DNA of 64,000 nt from Oscillospiraceae bacterium (lineage in GTDB: Bacteria; Bacillota; Clostridia; Oscillospirales; Oscillospiraceae): contig SVLB01000003.1 of NCBI GenBank assembly GCA_015068135.1, positions 1 to 64,000 on the forward strand, read 5' to 3'. The notes under the pieces are model-generated. The model did no database searches and was not told the origin of the DNA. It was given only the letters and a program-made list of their open reading frames with translations. The stretch's first letter is position 1. Each line of letters opens with the position of its first letter. Positions 51,638-60,676 of the stretch are shown here, one piece after another. The position numbers and the translations under genes are program-made.

Positions 51638-54600
51638 TCATCGGATGTTCCCGATGGCCCAGTTTTTCATGATGGCTTCATAACGGGTCACCAGGGAAAG
51701 GACCGCTTCCTTTTGGGCCTGGCTGAAGGTATCAAACTGGGCATTGATCCGTTCCAGCATGGTTCTGAGGCTGTAGGAGCAGGTTGCACTGGTAACGGTA
51801 GTTCCGTCCTTCAGCTTCAGGAAAGCCTCTGCGTTTACGGGTGTCTGACCATGGTTCTCTACGTCAAATCCCTTCAGAAGCAGGGAGTATTCCCGGCTGC
51901 TGTCCAGGGTGCTGCCCGTCAAAGACTCAGTGACCACCTTATCCATGCCGGAAAGCCGGAGGGTAAAGCCGAAGCTGTCGATCTGTGCCAGAACATCCGG
52001 ATCTGCGCAGAACCGGGCCTTATAGCCAAAGCCGGTGTCGCCGGGGCGCAGGCTCAGCTTGGTAATGCCCACATAGAACCGGTGGAAGGTATAGCCGTTT
52101 TCATCGGCAATTGCCATATACCGCAGGGTGTTTCCGGTCACATCGGTCTTAAACTGGGGCGCTGCCACACAGCTGACCGTACCCGTGATCCGGCCCATAG
52201 TATCCGTGGTGAACCCATTGGTGGCAGAATCCATGCCAAAGAGGATTCCCGCGCCGGATACATTGCCGGTAAGGTCACAGCCATTCAGATCCAGGTACAC
52301 TGCCTTGCTGACGGTCAGATCACCGGTCACATCGCTCAAAAGCTTCCAGTATCCCTTTTCACTGTCCAGATACAGCGTACCGGTTCCCTCCAGGGATGCG
52401 CCAAAATCCTGAGTATCGAAGGTAACAGTCACATTTTTGCTGACAAGCTTTTCGATGACCGTGTTTCCGCCAATGGTAACCAACGGATCGTAGGTATTGT
52501 TTGCATCGGTCAGATACAGCGCATGGATGGTGGCATTTTCCACCGTCAAAGTAGCGGCATTTTTGGCATTGTTGCTTGCGCCCGCTGTTTCTGCCACCAT
52601 GTTGATCGCCACATCAGAAAGCGTGCCGCCGGTGACGGTCACCGCCGCGCCCTTATCGGCGTAGACGCCGCCGCCCTGGCCGGTATAGCTGCCGCTGAGG
52701 ATCTGACCGCCGGTAACATGCAGCTTGCCGGAGTCCCAAATGCGGATATTGTGGGAGGTGTTGCCCTGAAGCGTACCGCCGGAAACGGTGGTAGTCGTAC
52801 CGCTGGTAATGAGCAGGTTGGCTCCCTTGGCAGGTGCCTGGATCCGGCCATCAGTGACGGTCATCGTGCCGCGGTTGCAGAGATTACCGCCGTTTGCGGC
52901 ACTGCCGGCTTCCACAGTACCGCCATGGATCTCCAAACTGCCGTAGTTTGTGATATTGCCGCCATATTCCGCTGCGTTGCCGCCGGTGATCACGCCGCCG
53001 TAGATCTGCGCCGTGCCCTTGCCTGCCACATACATAACGCCGCCGCTGGTGGCTGTACTGCTTGCGGTAAACACGCCGCCATACAGCTTGACCGTGCCGT
53101 TTGCACCGATATAGAAGGTACCGCCGTTGGTGGTGTCACCACCGCTGACCGTTCCCGGCATTTCCGTGCAGTCACAAATGCCCAGGGTGCCGAATACGGA
53201 ATACACATTGTTATCCGGGCAGGATACATGATAGCCGTTCAGGCACAGCCGGATATTTTGGCCTTCCGCCACAGTCTGCTCCCCGGTCAGGGCAATATCG
53301 CCGACCAAATAATAATCGCCGCTGGCTGTGGGAAGGGTCGTCCGCTCCGACTGCGTATCACCCCAGGCGGTCCAGGTAATGGGGGTATGGTCCTGGCTGC
53401 CGCCGCATTCGCAGTGGCTATGATGATCCTGCACGGTGACAAAGCAGGAGGCGGTACTTCCGTCGGTTCCGGTAACGGTAACCACAGCCGTTCCGGCAGA
53501 AAGGGCGGTAAGATCACCGTTACCGTCCACGGACAACACGGTACTGTCAGAGGAGGTCCAGCTGCTGACCGTGCCGGTGGCAGTGAGGTTTACAGCTTTT
53601 CCGGCAGTGGCCTTCAGAACCGAGGCAGAGAGGCTCACGCCGGTGGTATTGACCTTTTGACCGTAGGCCTGCAGCTCGTAAATGGTAATGCGCTTATTCT
53701 CGTTGTTCACAAAGGTCAGCCGCACCTGATTGCCGGTGACGGACTGGTCAAACACGAAGGCTGTGGTTGCCGGGTAGGTTCCGGGCTTGTCCGGGGTGGA
53801 GGTCAGGCTCGCGCCGGATACCGCCGTGATCCACTGGGTACCGTCGTACACTTCGATCTTCACATCCTTACCCCGGGTAAGGGTGTTTTTGTTTAAGTAC
53901 TCCTGGACAAATACCGCCTCGATATGGTACATCCCGTCCAAGCTCACCGTTGCGGTCACGGAAGGGCCGGTGTCGTTGGCGGCAAACCGGGTGGAGTAGT
54001 TCTCATCCACCATGAGCGCCGGACCATATTTAGAGGTATTGTTGTTATAGGCGGGGACATCTGTGGTCACCGTTTGCTTTTTGAAAATGTTGGTTCCCTG
54101 CAGGGCGTTATTCAGATCCCGCACCGCAAGATCCACCGCCGTTTGGGTGGCATCGGCATTTTGCAGCACTGCCTCTGCCGGGGCCTTTGCGGTCAGATAT
54201 GCCAGCTTTACCCCAAAGGCTGCGCTGTCATAGGTCTGCAGAAGCTTGACAAGCTCCGTCTTGTCCACACTGCCCATGGGGACCGCAGAGCAGGTGATCT
54301 CCGTAATGGAGGCAGATTTGGCGGCCTTGGTATTTTCAAAGGTCATCCGGATCTGCTTTGCCACGATGCCGCCCATATCCACCTGGGTCGCCCCACCGGG
54401 ATTCAAAGAGAACCCGGCTTTTACCGTTACCCACTGTCCCTGGGGAGTCAGCACTTCCAGCTTCGTGTTGTCGGAACGGGTGGTCTTCTCGTTGGGCAGC
54501 CACTCCCAGAAGGTAAAGGTATCCAGCTTGTAAGTACCCTGCAGGTCTGCAGTAACGCTGTAGGCTTCCTGCTTGTCGGTAACCGCCCAACGCTTAGTGG

Positions 54601-57600
54601 AGGAGGTGTTGGTCTCGATGACCCCATCCACACCCAAAGACAAGGGGTATTTATTGCTGATAATGGAAACATTGTCTGAAAGGGTCAGGGGCTTTCCCAA
54701 AAGGATATTCTCCCCCGCAAACAGCTGCGCCGCAACTGCCACACTCTCCCGACCCTCAGATACGGCGCTGACCGTATAGGTCTTGGTGCTCTCCGCGTTT
54801 TCTACGATTGCCACACGGTAGGGTGTCTCCAGGATCAGGCTTCCGTTTTGGTATACCTTATAGCTGCTGCCGGATCCGCCGGTGATCTCCAGCTGAAGAT
54901 CTGCTCCATAAAATTGCCCGGACACCGCTTCCGGTGCGGTAACCGGCAGACTGTAGGCCAGGCTGCCCACACTCTCCCGTCCGCTCGCGCCCACTGCGGT
55001 AATACGCATGGTGACCCGGTCCGCGCCGGTAATGTCATCGGCGGTATAGGTGTAGGAAGTGCTGGTGATACCGGTGGCCACCTGCTCGTAGGTAGGCGCA
55101 TCGTTTACGGCTCTGTAGATATTATAGGACACAGCATCGGCGCTGGCAGTCCAGCTCATATCCATGGTGCTGCCGGCAGCGGCAATGGTCAGGCCACTGG
55201 GAGCCGCCACCTTCACCGTAGGAGAAATGCCGGTAATGGTATAGGTTTCTCCTTCGGAGGTCGCAAAGCGGATCCGATCCGTCCCCTCCGCGGTCACGGA
55301 AACAGGATTGCCCTGGGAGTCTACCACCGTGGCGGTAGCGATGTTCTGATACTTTACACTGCAGGCTTCCCCTGCCTTGGAATGGATCACAAACTTGGTC
55401 GCCTGGCCGTTTTCCCAGGCCGCATCCACTTCAAACGCGCCCCGGGTGGTCAGACCCGTAAAGCTGCCGGTTGCCCAGGCAGAGGGCAGAGCGGGCAAAA
55501 ATTCCACATAGCCCGCGTGGCCCTGCACCAGCATTTCCGCCACACCGGCGGTGTAGCCGAAGTTGCTGTCGATCTGGAAGGGAGGATGGGTGGTCCACAG
55601 ATTGGCGTTGGTACGGGTGGTCATCAGCCTTTGGATCAGCTGATAGGCGCGCTCTCCGTCCAAAAGCCGTGCCCATGCCAGCAGACGGTGGCAGATGGAC
55701 CAGCCGGTGGTACCGTCGCCCCGAAGATCCAAAGTGGTTCTTGCCGCATCCAGCCAGGCCTCCGTGGTGCCGTTGATGGCGGTGCCGGGATACAGGCCCA
55801 CAAGCTGGGAGATATGCCGGTGCTTGGGATCACCGATATCGCTGTAGTAATTCTCCTCCCGATACTCCTTCACCTGACCGGAGTAACCGATGTTCACCGG
55901 GTCCAGATGATCGATCTGCTCTGCCAGAGTTGCAAGGAGGGGGTGATCGGCCTCGGTGTAGCCCAGGAGCTCCGCAGATTTCAGGGTGACCAGGTGGTTT
56001 TCGTACACCATCTGCTGGTCAAAGGCCGTGCCTACGGTGCGGTAGCTGTTGGCGTTTTCCGGGGAAGCGGAGCTGGCGACCAGCCACTTGCCGTCCTCGT
56101 ATTCCTTCAGAGTCTTACTCAGGAAATTGGCCATACCCTCCACTGCCGGGTAGGTATGCTGTGCCAAAATGGTCTCATCCCGGGTAAAATCATAATAGTC
56201 CCAGAATAGCAGGGAGGTAAACGCGCCGGTACCGGGGCCGGAGTGCCCGGTAGTTCCGGGTGCGCCTGCCCGGTAGGGGTTGACATTGGTGCCCACCGCC
56301 CAGCCGTTCTGCCCCGTTCCTGCCGGGTCCATGGTTTCCGAACCGATGTTTTTCAGATAGGTATCCGCGTTCTTTTGGGTGGTGGAGCGGAAGGTCTCAT
56401 TGAAGTCCACATAGCTTTGGAACAGCTCGGCAAGGTTGGTATTAAAGGCAGGCCAATAATTCATCTGCACATTGATATTATGCCAGTAGCCGCCGGACCA
56501 GGCCGCCGTATCTCCGAAGTTCCAAACGCCCTGCAGGTTGGAGGGCAAACACCCCTCCCGGGAGGAGGCGATCAGCAAATACCGGCCATACTGGAACAGC
56601 AGTTCTTCCAAATAGGGGTCGCAGCTGCCGTTTTTATAATTGGCAAGCAGCTGGTCGGTGGTCAGGGTCTCGGAGCATACGCCGCCCAGATCCAGGGCCG
56701 CCCTGTCAAAGAAGGATTTATGGTCTGCAAGATGGGCCTGCAAAAGCTGATCATAGGTCTTCTCTGCGGCAGCATTGATATAGCCCAGTACCTTTTCATG
56801 GGGGTACTCGCCGGCATCCATCTTCACGCCCGTATTGCCGGAAACAAAGCTCTCCGGCACCATGTGGTAATTGGTCCCCACTGCCAGCAGGATCAGGGCA
56901 CTGTCCGCGCCGGTGACGGTGATCGTTCCGTTTTCGCCCTTTTCGTCATTGGCAGCCACCATGGTACCGCCCTGGGGGATGACCTTGTACATGCCCTCGT
57001 AGTTGATATCATACCAGTCCATCATGCCGCTGACGATCACCGTATCGCCGTTTGCCACGGTTTTTCCGGTCTTACCCATGCCGTCACCGGGCGTGTTGAG
57101 ATAGTCATGGACATAGGGCGCAATGGGGCGTAAGGTAAAGGACAGCGCACCGCTTTGGGAGGCGGTCAGCCGCATAACGGAGACCTTGTCCGGATATGTA
57201 GAAAAATACTCACGGGTATAGTGGACACCCTCTGCATCATAGCTAACAGAAGCAACAGCATCCCCCAAATTCAGATCTCTTTGATAATTGCTGACATTGC
57301 TGTGACCAAAGTCAATATAGGTCTTCGCCAGCAGACCCAAGCCGCCGGTAGCGGACTTGCAGCGCTCCTCACCGCCGGGAGTGGTGGCATTACCATCCAC
57401 ATAGGGATTAAAGAGGCTGTTTTCCGTAACGGAGATCAGCTCCGTTTCCACGCCACCGAAGACATTCAGTCCCATATAGCCGTTTCCGATGGGCAAGGAC
57501 CATTCCTCAAAGCCCAGCATGGTCTGGGGTGCTTCCTCATCGAACCAAATTCGGTACTGTTTTTCCTTCACAGCAATTTCCTCCTCTCCACTTACTAAAA

Positions 57601-57667
57601 TAGCCGTCATAGGCAGCAGTAACGCCACCAGCATCAGAAGGCTCAGGAGTCTGTTTGCCCGTTTCAT
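51638..57667 (-). CDS. Giant secreted GH95 fucosidase/galactosidase with binding domains
   Basis: A 2009-residue exported enzyme. Signal peptide (LLSLLMLVALLLPMTAILV), then GH95 (about 30-790): LPIGNGYMGLNVFGG, SNLQGVWNF, HNINVQMNYWPAF (substrate Asn pair) and catalytic Glu in SSASPENANS (about 537). GH95 covers alpha-1,2-L-fucosidases and alpha-L-galactosidases, acting by inversion. Then FnIII (820-905), two F5/8C-like modules (about 990-1125 and 1200-1340), BIG2 (1342-1412), a beta-helix stretch (1460-1755) and a C-terminal domain (1869-2009) shared with the giant SGNH protein. The start at 57667 has AAAGGTG upstream. No sorting motif. Likely releases fucose from mucin or plant glycans outside the cell. 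Confidence 0.9.
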   Translation of the reverse strand: MKRANRLLSLLMLVALLLPMTAILVSGEEEIAVKEKQYRIWFDEEAPQTMLGFEEWSLPIGNGYMGLNVFGGVETELISVTENSLFNPYVDGNATTPGGEERCKSATGGLGLLAKTYIDFGHSNVSNYQRDLNLGDAVASVSYDAEGVHYTREYFSTYPDKVSVMRLTASQSGALSFTLRPIAPYVHDYLNTPGDGMGKTGKTVANGDTVIVSGMMDWYDINYEGMYKVIPQGGTMVAANDEKGENGTITVTGADSALILLAVGTNYHMVPESFVSGNTGVKMDAGEYPHEKVLGYINAAAEKTYDQLLQAHLADHKSFFDRAALDLGGVCSETLTTDQLLANYKNGSCDPYLEELLFQYGRYLLIASSREGCLPSNLQGVWNFGDTAAWSGGYWHNINVQMNYWPAFNTNLAELFQSYVDFNETFRSTTQKNADTYLKNIGSETMDPAGTGQNGWAVGTNVNPYRAGAPGTTGHSGPGTGAFTSLLFWDYYDFTRDETILAQHTYPAVEGMANFLSKTLKEYEDGKWLVASSASPENANSYRTVGTAFDQQMVYENHLVTLKSAELLGYTEADHPLLATLAEQIDHLDPVNIGYSGQVKEYREENYYSDIGDPKHRHISQLVGLYPGTAINGTTEAWLDAARTTLDLRGDGTTGWSICHRLLAWARLLDGERAYQLIQRLMTTRTNANLWTTHPPFQIDSNFGYTAGVAEMLVQGHAGYVEFLPALPSAWATGSFTGLTTRGAFEVDAAWENGQATKFVIHSKAGEACSVKYQNIATATVVDSQGNPVSVTAEGTDRIRFATSEGETYTITGISPTVKVAAPSGLTIAAAGSTMDMSWTASADAVSYNIYRAVNDAPTYEQVATGITSTSYTYTADDITGADRVTMRITAVGASGRESVGSLAYSLPVTAPEAVSGQFYGADLQLEITGGSGSSYKVYQNGSLILETPYRVAIVENAESTKTYTVSAVSEGRESVAVAAQLFAGENILLGKPLTLSDNVSIISNKYPLSLGVDGVIETNTSSTKRWAVTDKQEAYSVTADLQGTYKLDTFTFWEWLPNEKTTRSDNTKLEVLTPQGQWVTVKAGFSLNPGGATQVDMGGIVAKQIRMTFENTKAAKSASITEITCSAVPMGSVDKTELVKLLQTYDSAAFGVKLAYLTAKAPAEAVLQNADATQTAVDLAVRDLNNALQGTNIFKKQTVTTDVPAYNNNTSKYGPALMVDENYSTRFAANDTGPSVTATVSLDGMYHIEAVFVQEYLNKNTLTRGKDVKIEVYDGTQWITAVSGASLTSTPDKPGTYPATTAFVFDQSVTGNQVRLTFVNNENKRITIYELQAYGQKVNTTGVSLSASVLKATAGKAVNLTATGTVSSWTSSDSTVLSVDGNGDLTALSAGTAVVTVTGTDGSTASCFVTVQDHHSHCECGGSQDHTPITWTAWGDTQSERTTLPTASGDYYLVGDIALTGEQTVAEGQNIRLCLNGYHVSCPDNNVYSVFGTLGICDCTEMPGTVSGGDTTNGGTFYIGANGTVKLYGGVFTASSTATSGGVMYVAGKGTAQIYGGVITGGNAAEYGGNITNYGSLEIHGGTVEAGSAANGGNLCNRGTMTVTDGRIQAPAKGANLLITSGTTTTVSGGTLQGNTSHNIRIWDSGKLHVTGGQILSGSYTGQGGGVYADKGAAVTVTGGTLSDVAINMVAETAGASNNAKNAATLTVENATIHALYLTDANNTYDPLVTIGGNTVIEKLVSKNVTVTFDTQDFGASLEGTGTLYLDSEKGYWKLLSDVTGDLTVSKAVYLDLNGCDLTGNVSGAGILFGMDSATNGFTTDTMGRITGTVSCVAAPQFKTDVTGNTLRYMAIADENGYTFHRFYVGITKLSLRPGDTGFGYKARFCADPDVLAQIDSFGFTLRLSGMDKVVTESLTGSTLDSSREYSLLLKGFDVENHGQTPVNAEAFLKLKDGTTVTSATCSYSLRTMLERINAQFDTFSQAQKEAVLSLVTRYEAIMKNWAIGNIR

Positions 57668-57830
57668 TCGCGCCACACCTTTCAAATATGGATTTTTTAT
57701 CCACCGACTGTTGATTTTTCTAAAAATCATGATATTCTTTATGATAGAACGTCAAGTTTTCAGCTTAATTATAGCATTTCTCCAACAAGTGAAAAATGTA
57801 TGTGATATTACAAAATATGGAGATCTCATT

Positions 57831-58625
57831 ATGTTGTTGTTCTATCAGAACGAAAGTCTTTTGCAGCTTTCCATTATGCGCAGTGATTACGTGCAGCTGA
57901 CCAGCCGCTGGCGGGATCCGGATGCCTATCTTAGCATGACCCGATTATACTTTGTAGAGTCCGGAAGCGGCTATTTGCAGACCCCTGACGGGATCATCCC
58001 CCTGGAGCCCGGGTATGTGTACCTGATCCCCTCCTACCTTCACTTTGGCTATGGCTGCAGCGGACTGAAAAAGCTGTATTTTCATATCCGCATCTCCTCC
58101 GTGGAGCAAAAGGACCTGCTGTCGGGGATCGGCAGGATACTGAAGCTGCCCTATGAGCCGGAGCTCCTCCAGGCTCTGCTGGGATGCCGGGAAGGCACGG
58201 AGCTTTATGGGCTTTTGCGGCTGCAGATGCTTTTACAGCAAGTGATCTGCCGTTTTGCAGAAGCTTACACCCTCCCCCAGCTTCCCATCAAAACCTATTC
58301 AGAAACCGTCACCCAAGCCATCTCTTATATCCAGGCCGCGCCATCGCTGAAGCACACAGGCAAAAGCATCGCAAGCCATCTGTTTATTTCGGAAAGCAAG
58401 CTGCGCAACGCCTTCAAAAAAGAGCTGGATACCACCATTGGGGACTATATTGACCGGTGCGTATTCCGCCAAGCCAAGCAGTTGCTCCAATCCCGGCTGA
58501 GCATCGAACAGATCAGCAGTCAGCTGGGCTTTTGTGACCAGTTTTATTTCTCCCGCCGATTCAAACAGCGTTATGGGATCACCCCATCCCAGTACCGCAA
58601 GCGGCTGTTAGCCGAACGCACATAA
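57831..58625 (+). CDS. AraC-family regulator beside GH95 gene
   Basis: A 264-residue regulator: N-terminal cupin (YFVESGSGYLQTPDGIIPLE, PGYVYLIPSYLHFGY) and C-terminal double helix-turn-helix (GKSIASHLFISESKLRNAFK, LSIEQISSQLGFCDQFYFSR) ending RYGITPSQYRKR. ATG 57831 is preceded by GGAG at 8 nt; the longer open frame overlaps the GH95 gene and is rejected. It diverges from GH95, whose -10 TATAAT is at 57768-57773 on the minus strand, so it most likely controls that gene. Confidence 0.9.
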   Translation: MLLFYQNESLLQLSIMRSDYVQLTSRWRDPDAYLSMTRLYFVESGSGYLQTPDGIIPLEPGYVYLIPSYLHFGYGCSGLKKLYFHIRISSVEQKDLLSGIGRILKLPYEPELLQALLGCREGTELYGLLRLQMLLQQVICRFAEAYTLPQLPIKTYSETVTQAISYIQAAPSLKHTGKSIASHLFISESKLRNAFKKELDTTIGDYIDRCVFRQAKQLLQSRLSIEQISSQLGFCDQFYFSRRFKQRYGITPSQYRKRLLAERT

Positions 58626-58677
58626 AAAGAAGCGGATCTACGGATGCCCCTCAGGAACACTTTCCTAACAGTGAACA

Positions 58678-58707
58678 GCCCTCCTGCAAAGCGACTGCAG
58701 GAGGGCC
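58678..58707. terminator. Bidirectional terminator
   Basis: GCCCTCCTGCA / TGCAGGAGGGC, an 11-bp stem, followed on the plus strand by CTTTAT. It lies between the convergent AraC and EamA genes. Confidence 0.85.
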
Positions 58708-58718
58708 TTTATCTGGAT

Positions 58719-59618
58719 TTATTCTGCCTTGCCCTTATCGGCAACGGCAATGAGGATGCTGGCGGCGATCACCAGTACGGAGCCGATGATGCTTCTGGGA
58801 TTGAGATTTCCCGTTTCCCCTAAAAACAGATATCCCGTGATCATACTGGTCAGAGGCTCTGCGGTGGAGAGGATGGAGGCACGCTCACCGCCTGCGATGG
58901 CGGTTCCCTGCTGGAACAGCACCATGGCTCCCACGTTGACCACCAAAGCCAGCAGAATACAAAGGAGCCATCCGGTGGCATTGGTGGGAAGGGTGAGGGT
59001 ATCGGTCACCAAGCAGATCGCCAGCATAGCCGCAGCACAAATAACAGAAACATAGAAGCTCAGCTTAAAGCTGGAAACATCCTTATTCTTAAATACGGAC
59101 AGCAAAACCACATACACCGCATAGGTCAGGCCGGAAAGCAGCGCCAGGCCGCAGCCGGTCAGGTTCAAAGGATCCGCAGGGTTATAGAACAGGGCAATGC
59201 CACCGATGCAGATGACCAGTGCCAAAACGGTTTTGCCATTGATGGTTTTTCGCAGGAACAGCCAGCTGAGCAGCACCACCAGAGCGGGGTAAATGAAATG
59301 AAACACCGTGGTGGGACCGGTACCGATGCTATTGTAGGCAGAGAACAGAAGCAGCGGTGTGATACAACAACCAAGCAACGCAATGGCAGAGGTCATGGGC
59401 AGTGTCTTCCAGCAGATCCGGAACGCGGATGCCTTAAAACCGTGCTGTTTCCAGGCCAGCACCGCCAAAAAAGGGATCGCCAGGAAGTTTCGCATAAATA
59501 CCGCTGTTTCCCGGGTGATATCCTGCTGATAAATATGGGTAGTGATCAGGCCCATACAGCCATACAAAATCGCGCTGGTGATCACCATCGCATAGCCCCA
59601 GTACAGTTTCTTATTCAC
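58719..59618 (-). CDS. EamA-family (DMT) transporter
   Basis: A 299-residue inner-membrane protein with about ten helices in two EamA repeats, each ending in the typical AEPLTSMITGYLFLGET or FHFIYPALVVLLSWLFLRKT stretch. Members export or exchange small metabolites; the substrate is unknown. It follows the RpiR-type regulator by 12 bp, so the two are co-transcribed. Confidence 0.9.
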   Translation of the reverse strand: MNKKLYWGYAMVITSAILYGCMGLITTHIYQQDITRETAVFMRNFLAIPFLAVLAWKQHGFKASAFRICWKTLPMTSAIALLGCCITPLLLFSAYNSIGTGPTTVFHFIYPALVVLLSWLFLRKTINGKTVLALVICIGGIALFYNPADPLNLTGCGLALLSGLTYAVYVVLLSVFKNKDVSSFKLSFYVSVICAAAMLAICLVTDTLTLPTNATGWLLCILLALVVNVGAMVLFQQGTAIAGGERASILSTAEPLTSMITGYLFLGETGNLNPRSIIGSVLVIAASILIAVADKGKAE

Positions 59619-59630
59619 GGATAATCCCCC

Positions 59631-60470
59631 TTACAGAATTTCTGCCCGCTGAAACAGTGTCTCACACTGTTTCATACGGCGCATGGTTTTCTCGGTATCG
59701 GTCATGGCAACGGCATTGCACAAAAGGTCCGCCAGGCACACCGGCGCCAGTGCCGAGTTTTTGATGCCCCCCGCATCCACCTGGCATACAAGCAGGACTG
59801 TGGCAAAGGCGCTGACCCGGTCGCAAGGTTCTGAGGTGATCAGGATCACCTGCACGCCCCGGTCCTTCAAAAGCTCCAGGATCCGCAGGGCCTGCCGGGT
59901 ATACCGGTGAAACAGATATACCACACAGACATCTGCCGCCGTCAGACTCAGCACCGCTTCGGCATCTGCGGAATAGCCGTTGCACAGCATAAATACATTT
60001 TCCCGCACGGTCAAAAACCGGGTATAGGCATAATGGGCCAAAGCAAAGGACTCCCGCATCCCAAAAGTAAACACCCTTTGGGCCTTCGCGATCCGCTCCA
60101 CCGCCTCCCGGATCTGGGCTCCGGGAAGATCCCGGAAGGTCTGCCGGATGCAGTCAAGCCCCTGATTGACCGTGTTGGCGATCAGGGTCTCATCCTCGTG
60201 GCTTCCTGCGGTCCGCTGCAGCTTTTCCATCAGGTCCGGTTGGGAGCGCAGTTCCTTTCGGACCGCCTGCTGAAAGTCGGAAAAACCGGAAAAGCCCAGT
60301 CTCCGGCAAAAGCGCAGTACGGTGGTCGTACTGACATCCACCCGCTGGGCAAACAGCTCCAAAGTATAAAAGGCCACCTCCTGCTGCTGCTCCAGCACAT
60401 GGGCCGCCACCCGGGCTTCAGAACGGGTCAGTGTATCCAATTGATTGGTGATCTGCGCGGCAATGGACAT
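59631..60470 (-). CDS. MurR/RpiR-family regulator
   Basis: A 279-residue regulator: N-terminal HTH_6 (RSEARVAAHVLEQQ, VDVSTTTVLRFCRRLGFSGF) and a C-terminal SIS sugar-phosphate-binding domain (RVFTFGMRESFALAHYAYTR, VCVVYLFHRYTRQALRILEL). ATG 60470 follows AGGAGG; an upstream in-frame ATG lies before that site. It diverges from the operon at 60677; direct repeats flank that operon's promoter and are candidate targets. Confidence 0.9.
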   Translation of the reverse strand: MSIAAQITNQLDTLTRSEARVAAHVLEQQQEVAFYTLELFAQRVDVSTTTVLRFCRRLGFSGFSDFQQAVRKELRSQPDLMEKLQRTAGSHEDETLIANTVNQGLDCIRQTFRDLPGAQIREAVERIAKAQRVFTFGMRESFALAHYAYTRFLTVRENVFMLCNGYSADAEAVLSLTAADVCVVYLFHRYTRQALRILELLKDRGVQVILITSEPCDRVSAFATVLLVCQVDAGGIKNSALAPVCLADLLCNAVAMTDTEKTMRRMKQCETLFQRAEIL

Positions 60471-60548
60471 AGCTGTTGCCCCTCCTTTTTTCTTTGTACA
60501 AGCATACGGCAAAACAGAAAAATTGTCAATGGTCAGAATGTATTATTT

Positions 60549-60660
60549 ACTACATTTTTCAATTGCACTTACTGCACTGTTGCCCCCGAAAATAAACTTG
60601 ACATCCATATATGTGTGGACTATAATCCAAGTATCCAAAAAAGGAAACACTACATTTTCG
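60549..60660. promoter_or_regulatory. Two direct repeats flanking the promoter, possible RpiR sites
   Basis: ACTACATTTT occurs at 60549-60558 and 60649-60658, exactly 100 bp apart and on either side of the promoter at 60598-60626. The first also forms ATGTA-N8-TACAT (60538-60555). The layout fits loop-forming repression by the adjacent regulator; inferred. Confidence 0.5.
60598..60626 (+). promoter_or_regulatory. Consensus promoter of the OCD/ceramidase-like operon
   Basis: TTGACA (60598-60603), 17-nt spacer, TATAAT (60621-60626): perfect vegetative consensus about 50 bp before the first start codon. Confidence 0.9.
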
Positions 60661-60676
60661 AAAGGATGTATTCGCA

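Noticed and set aside
52600-53300. Repeated GC-rich units considered as a CRISPR array
   Set aside because: The units are degenerate coding repeats of a beta-helix stretch with variable length, no fixed spacer size and no cas genes in the window.
51614-53896. Plus-strand frame of 760 codons opposite the GH95 tail
   Set aside because: It begins within the GH95 terminator region, has no recognisable domain and lies wholly antisense to the repeat and C-terminal domains.
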